A stretch of DNA of 64,000 nucleotides, taken from the NCBI RefSeq assembly GCF_026012015.1, contig NZ_BRXR01000001.1, positions 838,001 through 902,000 of the forward strand, written 5' to 3'. Position 1 is the stretch's first letter. Every line of letters begins with the position of its first letter. Made by a program: the position numbers and the translations under genes. The notes beneath the pieces are model-generated. The model saw nothing but the letters and a program-made list of their open reading frames with translations, had not been told where the DNA came from and searched no databases. Shown here piece after piece: positions 9,435 through 17,317 of this stretch. The stretch comes from Clostridium omnivorum (GTDB lineage Bacteria > Bacillota > Clostridia > Clostridiales > Clostridiaceae).

Positions 9435-9464
9435 AAATCCCTGTGCTAAAAGGCACAGGGATTT
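9435..9464. terminator. Bidirectional terminator between nagA and the 9474-9740 gene
   Basis: 12-bp perfect stem AAATCCCTGTGC / GCACAGGGATTT with a 6-nt loop, with A/T-rich flanks on both sides. It sits between two convergent genes and can serve both. Confidence 0.85.
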
Positions 9465-9473
9465 ATTATAATC

Positions 9474-9740
9474 TTATTTTTCATGCACATTAGCCGCAAA
9501 GCTTTTATCTAGCATAAAAGCTAAAACCGGAAATACAACAAAGAATACTATGGTAATAAACATACCATTAGGACTTGTTCTAACGATATTAACTAGCTTA
9601 TTAATAAAACCAATTAATGAAAACAATGACAATAATCCTGCTCCAATTGTAATTGCAAGAAGTGTAAAATAAAGTCTTTTATAGAATACACTAGTAGAAT
9701 GAATAAAAGCTACAAACTTTAGTTTCCATATATTGTTCAT
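9474..9740 (-). CDS. Small two-helix membrane protein, unknown function
   Basis: I do not recognise this 88-residue protein. It has two hydrophobic segments (about residues 24-46 and 60-76), a short basic N-terminus and a soluble tail ending SFAANVHEK. The ATG follows GAAAGAGGT at good spacing. It stands alone between nagA and metK, with a shared terminator at its 3' end. Codon use resembles its neighbours. A role at the membrane is all that can be inferred. Confidence 0.7.
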   Translation of the reverse strand: MNNIWKLKFVAFIHSTSVFYKRLYFTLLAITIGAGLLSLFSLIGFINKLVNIVRTSPNGMFITIVFFVVFPVLAFMLDKSFAANVHEK

Positions 9741-9835
9741 ATTATTACCTCTTTCGTTTTTTGTAAATTTAAGTACTACTATTATGTGAAAAAAAGCTAA
9801 AATTTATTATTACATAAATTTACTACGCAACAAAA

Positions 9836-9857
9836 ATACCCGCATAGCAGCGGGTAT
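9836..9857 (-). terminator. Terminator of metK
   Basis: ATACCCGC / GCGGGTAT stem with a 6-nt loop, followed on the minus strand by TTTTTG. It lies just after the metK stop codon. Confidence 0.8.
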
Positions 9858-9894
9858 TTGTTTAATTAAGCTCTACTATAACAAAGTTAAGTTT

Positions 9895-11070
9895 CTAAAG
9901 TAATTCCTTAATGGCTTCTACTTTATTAAGTCTTTCCCATGGAAGATCAACGTCTGTTCTTCCAAAATGTCCATATGCAGCTGTTTGTTTGTAGATTGGT
10001 CTTCTTAAATCAAGATCTCTAATAATTGCAGCTGGTCTTAGGTCAAATACCTTATTAATTATTTCAACTATCTTGTCATCTGAAACTTTTCCAGTTCCAA
10101 AAGTATCAACTTCAACTGAAACCGGCTTAGCAACACCTATAGCATATGCTAATTCAATCTCAAGTTTATCTGCAACACCAGCAGCTACAAGGTTTTTTGC
10201 AACCCATCTTGAAGCATAAGCTGCAGATCTATCAACCTTAGTTGGATCCTTTCCTGAGAAAGCTCCACCACCATGTCTTCCATACCCACCGTATGTATCT
10301 ACGATTATTTTTCTTCCTGTTAATCCAGAATCTCCTTGTGGACCACCTATAACAAATCTTCCTGTAGGATTTATATAGTACTTAGTATTTTCATCTAAAA
10401 GCTCTGCTGGAACTATCTTTCTTATAACATGCTCAATCAAGTCTCTTTCAATAGTTTCGCGAGTTACATCTGGATTATGTTGAGTAGAAATAACTACAGT
10501 ATCTATTCTTACTGCTTTGTCATCTTCATATTCAACAGTAACCTGTGTTTTTCCATCTGGTCTTAGATAATCTAATGTACCATTTTTTCTAACTTCACTT
10601 AATCTTCTTGCTAATTTGTGGGCCATAGATATAGCAAGTGGCATATATTCTGGAGTTTCATTTGTTGCAAATCCAAACATCATTCCTTGGTCTCCAGCAC
10701 CAATTGCTTCAATTTTATCCATATTACCTTTTTTTGATTCAAGCGCTTCGTTAACCCCCATAGCTATATCACCAGATTGCTCATCTATAGATGTTAATAT
10801 TGCACATGTATCACAGTCAAAACCAAATTTTGCTCTTGTATAGCCAATGTCCTCAATTGTCTTTCTAACAACCTTTGGAATATCAACATAACAATTAGTT
10901 GATATTTCTCCCATTACTAGCACCATACCAGTTGTTACTGCTGTTTCACAAGCAACTCTAGCATTTGGATCTTGAGCTAGTATAGCATCTAACACAGAGT
11001 CAGAAATTTGGTCGCATATTTTATCTGGATGTCCTTCTGTAACTGATTCAGATGTAAATAATCTTCTCAT
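9895..11070 (-). CDS. metK: S-adenosylmethionine synthetase
   Basis: MetK makes S-adenosylmethionine from methionine and ATP in the cytoplasm. The 391-residue protein begins [17 protein letters not shown], the standard family start, and contains [10 protein letters not shown] near residue 120 and [16 protein letters not shown] near residue 265, both signature segments. The reading frame is open further upstream to 11139, but the ATG at 11070 has GGAGATAC in the right place, and the upstream part overlaps riboswitch RNA. A SAM-I riboswitch with a terminator precedes it, so high SAM should shut transcription off before the gene. Confidence 0.98.
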   Translation of the reverse strand: MRRLFTSESVTEGHPDKICDQISDSVLDAILAQDPNARVACETAVTTGMVLVMGEISTNCYVDIPKVVRKTIEDIGYTRAKFGFDCDTCAILTSIDEQSGDIAMGVNEALESKKGNMDKIEAIGAGDQGMMFGFATNETPEYMPLAISMAHKLARRLSEVRKNGTLDYLRPDGKTQVTVEYEDDKAVRIDTVVISTQHNPDVTRETIERDLIEHVIRKIVPAELLDENTKYYINPTGRFVIGGPQGDSGLTGRKIIVDTYGGYGRHGGGAFSGKDPTKVDRSAAYASRWVAKNLVAAGVADKLEIELAYAIGVAKPVSVEVDTFGTGKVSDDKIVEIINKVFDLRPAAIIRDLDLRRPIYKQTAAYGHFGRTDVDLPWERLNKVEAIKELL

Positions 11071-11102
11071 TTTGTATCTCCTTTCACAATATAAAAATAG
11101 AA

Positions 11103-11124
11103 AAACCTCTTCTACAAGAAGAGG
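11103..11124 (-). terminator. Riboswitch-controlled terminator upstream of metK
   Basis: CCTCTTCT / AGAAGAGG stem with a 3-nt loop followed on the minus strand by TTTTTCTATTTTT. It is the expression platform of the SAM-I riboswitch. The unpaired stretch just before it can compete with the aptamer for pairing, the usual on/off design. Confidence 0.88.
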
Positions 11125-11142
11125 AATGTTGTAAATCACATC

Positions 11143-11246
11143 CTCCTATCTTGCAGCAATAAACTGCGGAATTGGCACCATAGTGTTTTAATACACCGGT
11201 TGCCGGGTTTCATAGGGCCGTTTCCCTCCACCTCTCTGGATAAGAG
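11143..11246 (-). promoter_or_regulatory. SAM-I (S-box) riboswitch aptamer
   Basis: The minus strand shows the S-box core in order: CTCTTATC closing P1, then AGAGGTGGAGGGA, AAACCCGGCAACC, GGTGCCAATTCC, and GATAGGAG closing P1. These are the hallmark conserved blocks of the SAM-I aptamer. It lies between a good promoter and a terminator, upstream of metK. SAM binding is expected to favour the terminator and lower SAM synthetase expression. Confidence 0.97.
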
Positions 11247-11274
11247 CATAACATAAAGTATTAAATTCTAAATC

Positions 11275-11303
11275 ATAATAGCATAGTGTTTCATTACTGT
11301 CAA
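11275..11303 (-). promoter_or_regulatory. Sigma-A promoter of the metK transcript
   Basis: Minus-strand TTGACA (11303-11298), exactly 17-nt spacer, TATTAT (11280-11275). The predicted start is about 20 nt before the aptamer. Confidence 0.85.
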
Positions 11304-11432
11304 CACCTATAATTCAAGGAAAGCAATAAAATTCATGTGATTTTCCAAATTCTTTTATTAAATTCCTAATTTTTTTATTTCATATAATATATCAATAAAA
11401 ACTATTTTTTCAAATATGTATGGACATTAAAA

Positions 11433-11452
11433 AAAACACCTTTCAGTGTTTT
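11433..11452 (-). terminator. Terminator of the tRNA operon
   Basis: AAAACAC / GTGTTTT stem with a 6-nt loop and an eight-T tail on the minus strand, two bases after the CCA end of the last tRNA. Confidence 0.85.
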
Positions 11453-11454
11453 TA

Positions 11455-11540
11455 TGGTGGAGGAGAGTGGATTCGAACCACTGAAGACGTCAGCCAACAG
11501 ATTTACAGTCTGCCCCCTTTAGCCACTCGGGAACTCCTCC
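11455..11540 (-). tRNA. tRNA-Tyr (GTA), copy 2
   Basis: Cloverleaf with 7-bp acceptor GGAGGAG / CTCCTCC, GTA anticodon in loop CTGTAAA, long variable arm as expected for tyrosine tRNAs, T-loop GGTTCGAATCC and encoded CCA. Last gene of the operon; identical to the copy at 11730-11815. Confidence 0.97.
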
Positions 11541-11544
11541 ATAC

Positions 11545-11619
11545 TGGAGCTGGCAATAGGAATCGAACCTACAACCTGCTGATTACAAGTCAGCTGCTCT
11601 ACCGTTGAGCCATGCCAGC
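11545..11619 (-). tRNA. tRNA-Thr (TGT), copy 2
   Basis: Acceptor GCTGGCA / TGCCAGC, anticodon TGT in CTTGTAA, T-loop GGTTCGATTCC, encoded CCA. Identical to the copy at 11820-11894. Confidence 0.97.
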
Positions 11620-11640
11620 ATGATATTATTTAGTTTTATG

Positions 11641-11716
11641 TGGTGGGCACAACAGGGATCGAACCTGTGACCCTCTGCTTGTAAGGCAGATGCTCTCCCA
11701 GCTGAGCTATGCGCCC
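11641..11716 (-). tRNA. tRNA-Val (TAC)
   Basis: Acceptor GGGCGCA / TGTGCCC (one G-U pair), anticodon TAC in CTTACAA, T-loop GGTTCGATCCC, encoded CCA. It lies between the two Thr-Tyr blocks. Confidence 0.97.
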
Positions 11717-11729
11717 ACATTAATTTTTA

Positions 11730-11815
11730 TGGTGGAGGAGAGTGGATTCGAACCACTGAAGACGTCAGCCAACAGATTTACAGTCTGCCCCCTTTAGCCA
11801 CTCGGGAACTCCTCC
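11730..11815 (-). tRNA. tRNA-Tyr (GTA), copy 1
   Basis: Same sequence as the tRNA at 11455-11540, including acceptor stem, GTA anticodon, long variable arm and encoded CCA. Confidence 0.97.
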
Positions 11816-11819
11816 ATAT

Positions 11820-11894
11820 TGGAGCTGGCAATAGGAATCGAACCTACAACCTGCTGATTACAAGTCAGCTGCTCTACCGTTGAGCCATGCCAGC
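11820..11894 (-). tRNA. tRNA-Thr (TGT), copy 1
   Basis: Same sequence as the tRNA at 11545-11619. It is the first gene of the operon, about 40 nt after the predicted transcription start. Confidence 0.97.
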
Positions 11895-11907
11895 AATATA
11901 TTTGATT

Positions 11908-11937
11908 TTGTCTTAGGCACCGGAGCGCCACTGACAA
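11908..11937 (-). other. Leader hairpin of the tRNA operon
   Basis: A G/C-rich island in the tRNA leader folds as TTGTC / GACAA, then a small internal loop, then GGCGC / GTGCC capped by TCCG. It lies between the promoter and the first tRNA and may act in 5' processing. The remaining sequence up to 12161 is A/T-rich with no gene seen. Confidence 0.5.
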
Positions 11938-11942
11938 GGAAT

Positions 11943-11971
11943 AGTATACCTTCATATTGATTTCATTTCAA
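11943..11971 (-). promoter_or_regulatory. Sigma-A promoter of the tRNA operon
   Basis: Minus-strand TTGAAA (11971-11966), 17-nt spacer, TATACT (11948-11943). With the terminator at 11433 it defines a complete five-tRNA transcription unit. Confidence 0.82.
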
Positions 11972-12161
11972 CTATCGCAATACGGCAATATAAAAAACCT
12001 TCTCTCTCAAACTCTCAATTATTATGTTTTTCTTCCTCTTACATATCAAACCTTCATTTATTTTAATGTATTTAAACATTATCATTACTATAATAGTCAG
12101 CAAATTCACAATTCATGAAACATCTTATGAAAATAAGCTTTAAAGCAATCTTTTAATAGCG

Positions 12162-12962
12162 CTACTTTTTTTCAACTACTTCCATATTTAAAAACTTTCC
12201 TGCTACCTCTTTAATTTTTTCGTAATCCTTGTCGGAAAGCCTATCTCTAAGAAGTTTAACAGCATCAATTACTCCCTGCTCACCATCTTCATTATTTATA
12301 TATTTGTTAATCTTTTCATAGTCGGATGGCGATAATTTTCTAGCAACAGATAATATTTTTTGCTTATCCGATAAGGTTAATTTATCTTTTATTTCTTCCC
12401 TAGATACTTTAAATACTTGGGTATCAGTTTTATCTCCATTATCCACAGACGTGTCAGTTTTATCTCCACCATCTATTGACGTACTATTTTTAGTATCCTT
12501 CTCTTTTGATACTTCTTTACTTATTTCCTTTTTAGTATTATTATTCTGTGCATATTTATCATTATAGTAATTTTTCATATCTTCAACTTGACTTTCATGA
12601 AGTGCATTTATCTTACTTTTCTTTGCTTCTTCAGAAAGAACTATACCATATTTACTTGAAGCCTTACTATTTTTAGACCCATTACTTTTGTTATTATTAT
12701 TTTTAATCGGTATCTCTACCTTACCCGTATTAACATCCTTAACCTTTATTTCGGAACTTTGTACTACATCTTTATATGTTACCTTTTGGTTTACTTTATC
12801 TCCATTACCTTTTGATAAGAAATTTATTTTTTTTATATTATCTAACAAGCTAATTTTTGTCTCTCTAATGCCTTCTATAGTAAAAACCTCAGGTTTTATC
12901 ATAGCTGTAACTGTTATAATAGTACAGAATATAATAACTACTGACATTTTAGATTTACTCAT
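12162..12962 (-). CDS. Hypothetical membrane-anchored or secreted protein with Asn/Lys-rich linker
   Basis: I do not recognise this 266-residue protein. A hydrophobic N-terminal segment (about 6-24) suggests a signal anchor. Residues about 90-175 are low-complexity, rich in Asn, Ser, Lys and Asp, with a short internal repeat (GGDKTDTSVDNGDKTDT). The C-terminal 80 residues look folded and helical, with two similar pieces, LSPSDYEKINKYI and LSDKDYEKIKEVA, suggesting a duplicated helical hairpin. The ATG follows GGGAGG. It is divergent from the sporulation gene yyaC, so a sporulation link is possible but not shown. Confidence 0.7.
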   Translation of the reverse strand: MSKSKMSVVIIFCTIITVTAMIKPEVFTIEGIRETKISLLDNIKKINFLSKGNGDKVNQKVTYKDVVQSSEIKVKDVNTGKVEIPIKNNNNKSNGSKNSKASSKYGIVLSEEAKKSKINALHESQVEDMKNYYNDKYAQNNNTKKEISKEVSKEKDTKNSTSIDGGDKTDTSVDNGDKTDTQVFKVSREEIKDKLTLSDKQKILSVARKLSPSDYEKINKYINNEDGEQGVIDAVKLLRDRLSDKDYEKIKEVAGKFLNMEVVEKK

Positions 12963-13110
12963 AAAAAAACCTCCCTATATACAGGTTATAATTCAAAGCT
13001 TTTATAACTTTCTTTCTTTTATACCTATTTCCATTATTGACATATTTTTATAAATTATACTTAATATTTCATACACTGCACTCATATATATTAATGAGGA
13101 GGTGTATAAC

Positions 13111-13641
13111 TTGAGTAAAATTAAGGCCAATTATTTGAACCCTTTAGCTTACTATGAAATAGCTTATTTCCTAAAGGATTTTTACAATGAAAACACTGTA
13201 ATCGTATGTATAGGTACAGATAGATGTATAGGTGATTGTCTAGGCCCTCTTGTAGGCACCATGCTTAAAGAAAGTAGTTTTCCCTTCCCTATCTACGGGA
13301 CAATTTCTGAACCTATACATGCTTTGAATATTGATAGAAGATTAATAGAAATTAAAAGCTTGCATCCAAAAGCTAGCATTATTGGAATTGATGCCTGCCT
13401 TGGTGATACTAACAGTATTGGTGAAATTCAAGCTCGTGATTATCCTATCCACCCTGGCAAAGGGGTAGGAAAATCCTTACCTGATGTTGGTGATGCTTCA
13501 ATTATAGGGATTGTTGACTCGAGTGAAAGCACAGAACTTTTTACGAATAGAAATATAAGACTTGATTTAATAATGAGCATATCCAAAGTTATAACTCATT
13601 CAATTGTTCATGCTTATTATCTTTATTCCACAAATAAATAG
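13111..13641 (+). CDS. yyaC: Spore protease YyaC family protein
   Basis: YyaC proteins are sporulation-specific relatives of the germination protease Gpr with a phosphorylase/hydrolase-like fold; in Bacillus yyaC is expressed in the forespore. The 176-residue protein shows the family signatures CIGTDRCIGDCLGPLVG near residue 34, GIDACLGD near 94 and GKGVGKSLPDVGD near 118. I choose TTG at 13111, because GAGGAGG stands 7-8 nt upstream; the GTG at 13102 would overlap that site. It is transcribed opposite to its neighbours and ends in a strong two-way terminator shared with mbl. Confidence 0.9.
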   Translation: MSKIKANYLNPLAYYEIAYFLKDFYNENTVIVCIGTDRCIGDCLGPLVGTMLKESSFPFPIYGTISEPIHALNIDRRLIEIKSLHPKASIIGIDACLGDTNSIGEIQARDYPIHPGKGVGKSLPDVGDASIIGIVDSSESTELFTNRNIRLDLIMSISKVITHSIVHAYYLYSTNK

Positions 13642-13668
13642 TAGGCTCTACAAACTGTAGAGCCTACT
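13640..13668. terminator. Bidirectional terminator between yyaC and mbl
   Basis: 13-bp perfect stem AGTAGGCTCTACA / TGTAGAGCCTACT with a 3-nt loop, between convergent genes. The yyaC stop codon is at the base of the stem. Confidence 0.88.
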
Positions 13669-13677
13669 AATATAATT

Positions 13678-14715
13678 TTATTTGTCTATCATACTGATGT
13701 CATATCCGTTGTAGCTAATATCAATTTTATCTATGTAATCCAATACCTTGCCTGTACCTCTTGCAACGCAAGAAACTGCTTCATCAGCTATACGTACAGG
13801 TACCATGGTGACTTCCTCAATTAGTTTATCTAAACCGTTCAGAAGAGCTCCTCCGCCTGTCATAATAATACCTTTATCAGCTATATCTGCTGCCAGTTCT
13901 GGAGGAGTTTTTTCTAATACTGAACGAGTACAATCGGCAATGGCATTAACAGTATCTTTTAATGCTTCTCTCATTTCCTCTGAGGATACCGTAATATTTT
14001 TAGGAAGACCTGTAATAAGATCCCTTCCTCTAACTTCCATAAACACTTCAACATCTCTTTTATAAGCTGATCCTATATTTATCTTTAAATCCTCTGCAGT
14101 TCTTTCACCAATCATTAGTTTATGCTTTTTCCTAATAAACCTAACAATTGCTTCGTCGAACTTGTCTCCTGCAGTTTTAATAGAAGCTCTAACTACAATT
14201 CCACCCAAGGAGATTACTGCAATGTCTGTAGTTCCTCCTCCGATATCTATTACCATATTTCCGCTTGCTCCGGTTATATCAAGATCTGCTCCAATTGCTG
14301 CTGCTAAAGGTTCTTCAATAAGATAAACCTTTCTTGCTCCAGCATTAGTTGCAGCATCTCTAACTGCTCTTTTTTCAACTTCTGTAGCCTTACATGGGAC
14401 ACATATTACTACGCTTGGTGCAGACATTCTTCTTTTACCACAGGCCTTTTTTATAAAATGCTTAAGCATAGTTTCAGTAATATCATAATCTGATATAACA
14501 CCATCCCTTAATGGACGGATTGCTACAATGTTTCCTGGCGTTCTACCTATCATCTGCCAAGCTTCCGCACCAACAGCCCTCACTTTATTGTTAGCCTTGT
14601 CTATTGCCACAACTGATGGCTCGTTTAATATTACTCCTTTGCCTTTTATATATACAAGCACAGTGGCTGTTCCTAAATCTATTCCCATATCTGTTCCTAC
14701 ACTAAAAAAACACAT
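13678..14715 (-). CDS. mbl: MreB-family actin-like cell-shape protein (Mbl type)
   Basis: MreB/Mbl proteins form membrane-bound filaments that guide lateral wall synthesis. The 345-residue protein has the actin-fold phosphate loop MGIDLGTATVLVY near residue 10, IDIGGGTTDIAVISLGGIV near 160, and the adenosine-binding MTGGGALLNGLD near 290. Its place beside spoIIID matches mbl in Bacillus subtilis, so I name it mbl rather than the divisome-linked mreB. The ATG at 14715 gives the standard start. A GTG four codons upstream (14727) is also in frame, with an AGGAG site that fits neither start perfectly. Confidence 0.92.
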   Translation of the reverse strand: MCFFSVGTDMGIDLGTATVLVYIKGKGVILNEPSVVAIDKANNKVRAVGAEAWQMIGRTPGNIVAIRPLRDGVISDYDITETMLKHFIKKACGKRRMSAPSVVICVPCKATEVEKRAVRDAATNAGARKVYLIEEPLAAAIGADLDITGASGNMVIDIGGGTTDIAVISLGGIVVRASIKTAGDKFDEAIVRFIRKKHKLMIGERTAEDLKINIGSAYKRDVEVFMEVRGRDLITGLPKNITVSSEEMREALKDTVNAIADCTRSVLEKTPPELAADIADKGIIMTGGGALLNGLDKLIEEVTMVPVRIADEAVSCVARGTGKVLDYIDKIDISYNGYDISMIDK

Positions 14716-14820
14716 TCCTATACACACTCTCCTGCTCTTTGGTGATTGATTTCACATATTGGTAAAAATTGTTTAAATATGAAACAACTTGTCACTCTTT
14801 TAATTATAATAGGAATGTAT

Positions 14821-15075
14821 TTAACCTTCAATAGCTTTATACTTTAATTTTGTAGCTTTTCCACCTCTAATGTGCCTTTCTGCCTTGTTGTAGTCTAGAA
14901 TATGCTTAGCTTCATCTGCAATTTGAGGATTTATTTTAGGTAACCTCTCCGTCATATCCTTGTGTATAGTACTTTTACTTACTCCAAATACTTTTGCTGT
15001 TTTTCTTATTGTAGCTTTTGAACGAATAATATAATTTGCTACCTCTAGCACTCTTTCTTCAATGTAGTCTTTCAA
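14821..15075 (-). CDS. spoIIID: Sporulation transcription factor SpoIIID
   Basis: SpoIIID is a small mother-cell DNA-binding protein that, in Bacillus, tunes the sigma-E regulon and turns on the sigma-K genes. At 84 residues it has the expected size and the helix-turn-helix TIRKTAKVFGVSKSTIHKDM near residues 22-41, followed by a basic tail. The start is a TTG at 15075 with AGGAGGT upstream, giving the family-typical MKDYIEERVLEVANYII. It lies between spoIIQ and mbl, the same order as in Bacillus and other clostridia. Confidence 0.97.
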   Translation of the reverse strand: MKDYIEERVLEVANYIIRSKATIRKTAKVFGVSKSTIHKDMTERLPKINPQIADEAKHILDYNKAERHIRGGKATKLKYKAIEG

Positions 15076-15142
15076 AGTGCTACCTCCTTAATCCTTCTAT
15101 ATTTATAAATATGCTATTTTGCATTTTTAAATTACATTCATC

Positions 15143-15176
15143 AGCCATTTTCCGATGAATATTTCGGAAAATGGCT
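15143..15176 (-). terminator. Hairpin downstream of spoIIQ
   Basis: 13-bp perfect stem AGCCATTTTCCGA / TCGGAAAATGGCT with an 8-nt loop. The following T-run on the minus strand is poor, so it may be a weak terminator allowing some flow into spoIIID. Confidence 0.6.
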
Positions 15177-15187
15177 AACTTTTAATA

Positions 15188-15907
15188 TTAGTATTTTATA
15201 TACTTGGATGGATCTACGTAATCATTACCTTTCATTACAGCAAAGTGTAAATGATCACCGTATTTTTCATAGGCAGCTCTTACTGTAGTCTTTCCAACTT
15301 TACCAATTTGAGCACCTTTTTTAACTTGTTGACCTTTTGTAACTGAAACCTTTGAATCTAAATTGGAGTAAACACTCTTCAATCCATTTTGATGATTGAT
15401 TATTACTTGCATACCATCTTGTGTACTATTGTTTACTTCTTCAACCTTACCATCCATAACAGCTACTACAGGTTTTCCCACTTCAGCCTTAATATCCATT
15501 CCGAAGTTTGGTCTCCATTTTTCAGTGGTATCCCACCATACTGGCGTATCTGAATAAGCTCTTGCCAGTGTACCCACTACAGGCTTTACAAAGCTAGTAT
15601 CAACAGTTTTAGAAACTTGCTGTACTGCATTTTTTCCATCTTTTTGTACAGTAATACCAGCGGTTCCTGATGTTTTAACCTGAAGTGCTCCAGGATGCTC
15701 TGTAGATGATTCATCTGTTAGCTTAGCTACATCAGTAGTCTTATCTTGTTGTGCCTCTTGAGCTACAGGCTGCTTCTTAACTGCTTTTGAATTTCTTGTA
15801 GTTACTGCAGCTACAGTTGCAACTATGCAGAGACAAACAAATAAGATTACGTAGAAACCCTCCTTCTTAAAAAAGTTTGATGACTTGCTGAATAGTTTTT
15901 TGTCCAT
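15188..15907 (-). CDS. spoIIQ: SpoIIQ-like stage II sporulation protein, M23 (LytM) fold with degenerate active site
   Basis: SpoIIQ is made in the forespore, spans its membrane and pairs with SpoIIIAH to join forespore and mother cell during engulfment. The 239-residue protein has a transmembrane segment (about 17-36), a linker, and a LytM domain (about 110-239). Of the four zinc/catalytic positions, the first His (HxGxD) is Asn in NFGMDI and the His of the AHL motif is Asn in YSNL; the Asp and the final HLH in DHLHFAV remain. Metallopeptidase activity is therefore unlikely, as in Bacillus SpoIIQ but unlike the histidine-retaining version reported for C. difficile. It lies between spoIID and spoIIID. 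Confidence 0.92.
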   Translation of the reverse strand: MDKKLFSKSSNFFKKEGFYVILFVCLCIVATVAAVTTRNSKAVKKQPVAQEAQQDKTTDVAKLTDESSTEHPGALQVKTSGTAGITVQKDGKNAVQQVSKTVDTSFVKPVVGTLARAYSDTPVWWDTTEKWRPNFGMDIKAEVGKPVVAVMDGKVEEVNNSTQDGMQVIINHQNGLKSVYSNLDSKVSVTKGQQVKKGAQIGKVGKTTVRAAYEKYGDHLHFAVMKGNDYVDPSKYIKY

Positions 15908-16024
15908 ACAAACACCTCCTTTTTGTAGTTTGTCCAGAGGATAGTAAAAAATACATATTTTATGAAATTTTATTACTTCTTTTTTCCTTTTTTTCTGACA
16001 AATTATGTTATATATTTATAAATT

Positions 16025-16057
16025 AAAAATGACATGAGTGAAACTCATGTCATTTTT
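16025..16057. terminator. Terminator downstream of spoIID
   Basis: 14-bp stem AAAAATGACATGAG / CTCATGTCATTTTT with a 5-nt loop and T-runs on both strands. It isolates spoIID from spoIIQ. Confidence 0.85.
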
Positions 16058-16115
16058 TGCCACATATATATCCTGCGCATAATAATATCATTTATCATAA
16101 TTATTTTCTATAAAA

Positions 16116-17183
16116 CTATTTAACGGATTTATAACTTTCAATTTTTACACCTTGGTAATAATGCGTGAGTATTTCATCGCACTTGCTTCCCTGTTTAGCC
16201 ATAGCACCTGCTCCCCACTGACTCATGCCTACATCATGCCCAAACCCCTTACAGGTAATATCTACAGTTTTTGTATTAAAACTAAAAGTAAAATTAGCAG
16301 ATTTTAGTCCTAACATTTCTCTAAATTGCCTTCCACTAATAGTTATATTACCAATCTTCAATTCTTTTACAGTGCCACCTTCATTATAGCCTTTTATTGA
16401 AATCTGACTTTTAAGCTTTTTACTAGATAAAGCTGCTTTTGGAAATTGCTCATTTATTTTATTGGCAAGTTCAGTATAGGTATATTTTTCAACTGTAGTA
16501 TATCTAGGTGATTCTTTATCCCCATCACTCTTTACACTTTTCAAATATGGTTGACCTGAGCCGAACACAGCTTCAGCATCCTCAGTTTTTCCACCGCTGG
16601 TAGAAAAGTAATACGGTTCCATAACTAATTTGCCGTTATAGGTTAATACCTGTCCAATTGTTTCATTCACAGCTTGGGTTACTTTTTTCCAATATTCATC
16701 TCTTTGTTTTTCATCAAGAGAATTCATTCTTTCTTCTTTACTCATATAAACCTGACAGTGTGTTGTATCACACAAGTCTGCCCCATTATGTTCTTTAATT
16801 TGCGCTCCGCCAAACTGCTTTGTATGTGCAAGTGCATATGTTCGAGCTGCTATTGCTTGGGCTTTTAATGCCTCGATCCCAAAATTTAGTGGCATCTCTG
16901 CAGATACAACTCCACGAACATATTCCTCTAGGCTAAGCTCAACTACTTTATTTTCTTTAGTCATATATAATTTAATTTTCAAATTATCCCCGTCTTGAGA
17001 ATCAATATTTATACTATCTGAGCTTATGCCAAACTTTGGCACGGTATTCTTAGGATCTGTAATATTTGTTTTTCTTCCTGTAAACCCTACAATAAGAATA
17101 GTGATCAGAAATAAGAAAATTACAAAAGATACCATTGCAATTATTATTTTTTTTAAAGGTGCAAAAATTATAACTCTCTGCAA
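16116..17183 (-). CDS. spoIID: Stage II sporulation protein D, peptidoglycan lytic transglycosylase
   Basis: SpoIID, made in the mother cell under sigma-E in Bacillus, cuts septal peptidoglycan during engulfment. The 355-residue protein has an N-terminal membrane anchor (about 10-33). The catalytic region has the family signature VSAEMPLNFGIEALKAQAIAARTYA near residue 90, whose Glu is the known catalytic residue, and a zinc-binding CDTTHC near 132. The C-terminal GHDVGMSQWGAGAMAKQG is also diagnostic. The start is a TTG at 17183 with AAGGAGTG upstream. It lies between murA and spoIIQ. Confidence 0.96.
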   Translation of the reverse strand: MQRVIIFAPLKKIIIAMVSFVIFLFLITILIVGFTGRKTNITDPKNTVPKFGISSDSINIDSQDGDNLKIKLYMTKENKVVELSLEEYVRGVVSAEMPLNFGIEALKAQAIAARTYALAHTKQFGGAQIKEHNGADLCDTTHCQVYMSKEERMNSLDEKQRDEYWKKVTQAVNETIGQVLTYNGKLVMEPYYFSTSGGKTEDAEAVFGSGQPYLKSVKSDGDKESPRYTTVEKYTYTELANKINEQFPKAALSSKKLKSQISIKGYNEGGTVKELKIGNITISGRQFREMLGLKSANFTFSFNTKTVDITCKGFGHDVGMSQWGAGAMAKQGSKCDEILTHYYQGVKIESYKSVK

Positions 17184-17271
17184 CTTACCACTCCTTTCTT
17201 TAGTAGAAGTATCACATTACAGTTTATTAAAATACTTCTGCAATTATTACTTACTCTTTTCAATAAAAAAA

Positions 17272-17302
17272 TAATAGGAAACAATTAACCTGCTTCCTAT
17301 TA
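17272..17302 (-). terminator. Terminator of murA
   Basis: TAATAGGAA / TTCCTATTA stem with a 13-nt loop, followed on the minus strand by a seven-T run. Confidence 0.75.
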
Positions 17303-17317
17303 CTTATATATATATGT

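Larger units (their letters stand above)
11455..11894 (-). repeat. Tandem near-identical Thr-Tyr tRNA block flanking tRNA-Val
   Basis: The 165-bp segments 11455-11619 and 11730-11894 each carry tRNA-Tyr plus tRNA-Thr and differ at one base only, in the 4-nt spacer (11544 versus 11819). The match extends a few bases further on each side. tRNA-Val (11641-11716) sits between the copies. This indicates a recent duplication or ongoing gene conversion. Confidence 0.95.

Noticed and set aside
11420-11608. A 62-codon plus-strand open frame across the tRNA-Tyr and tRNA-Thr genes
   Set aside because: It lies antisense to two clear tRNAs and the tRNA terminator, so it is a chance frame.
11908-11937. 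Remnant of 5S rRNA upstream of the tRNAs
   Set aside because: The G/C-rich stretch has no resemblance to conserved 5S segments and lies downstream of a good promoter.
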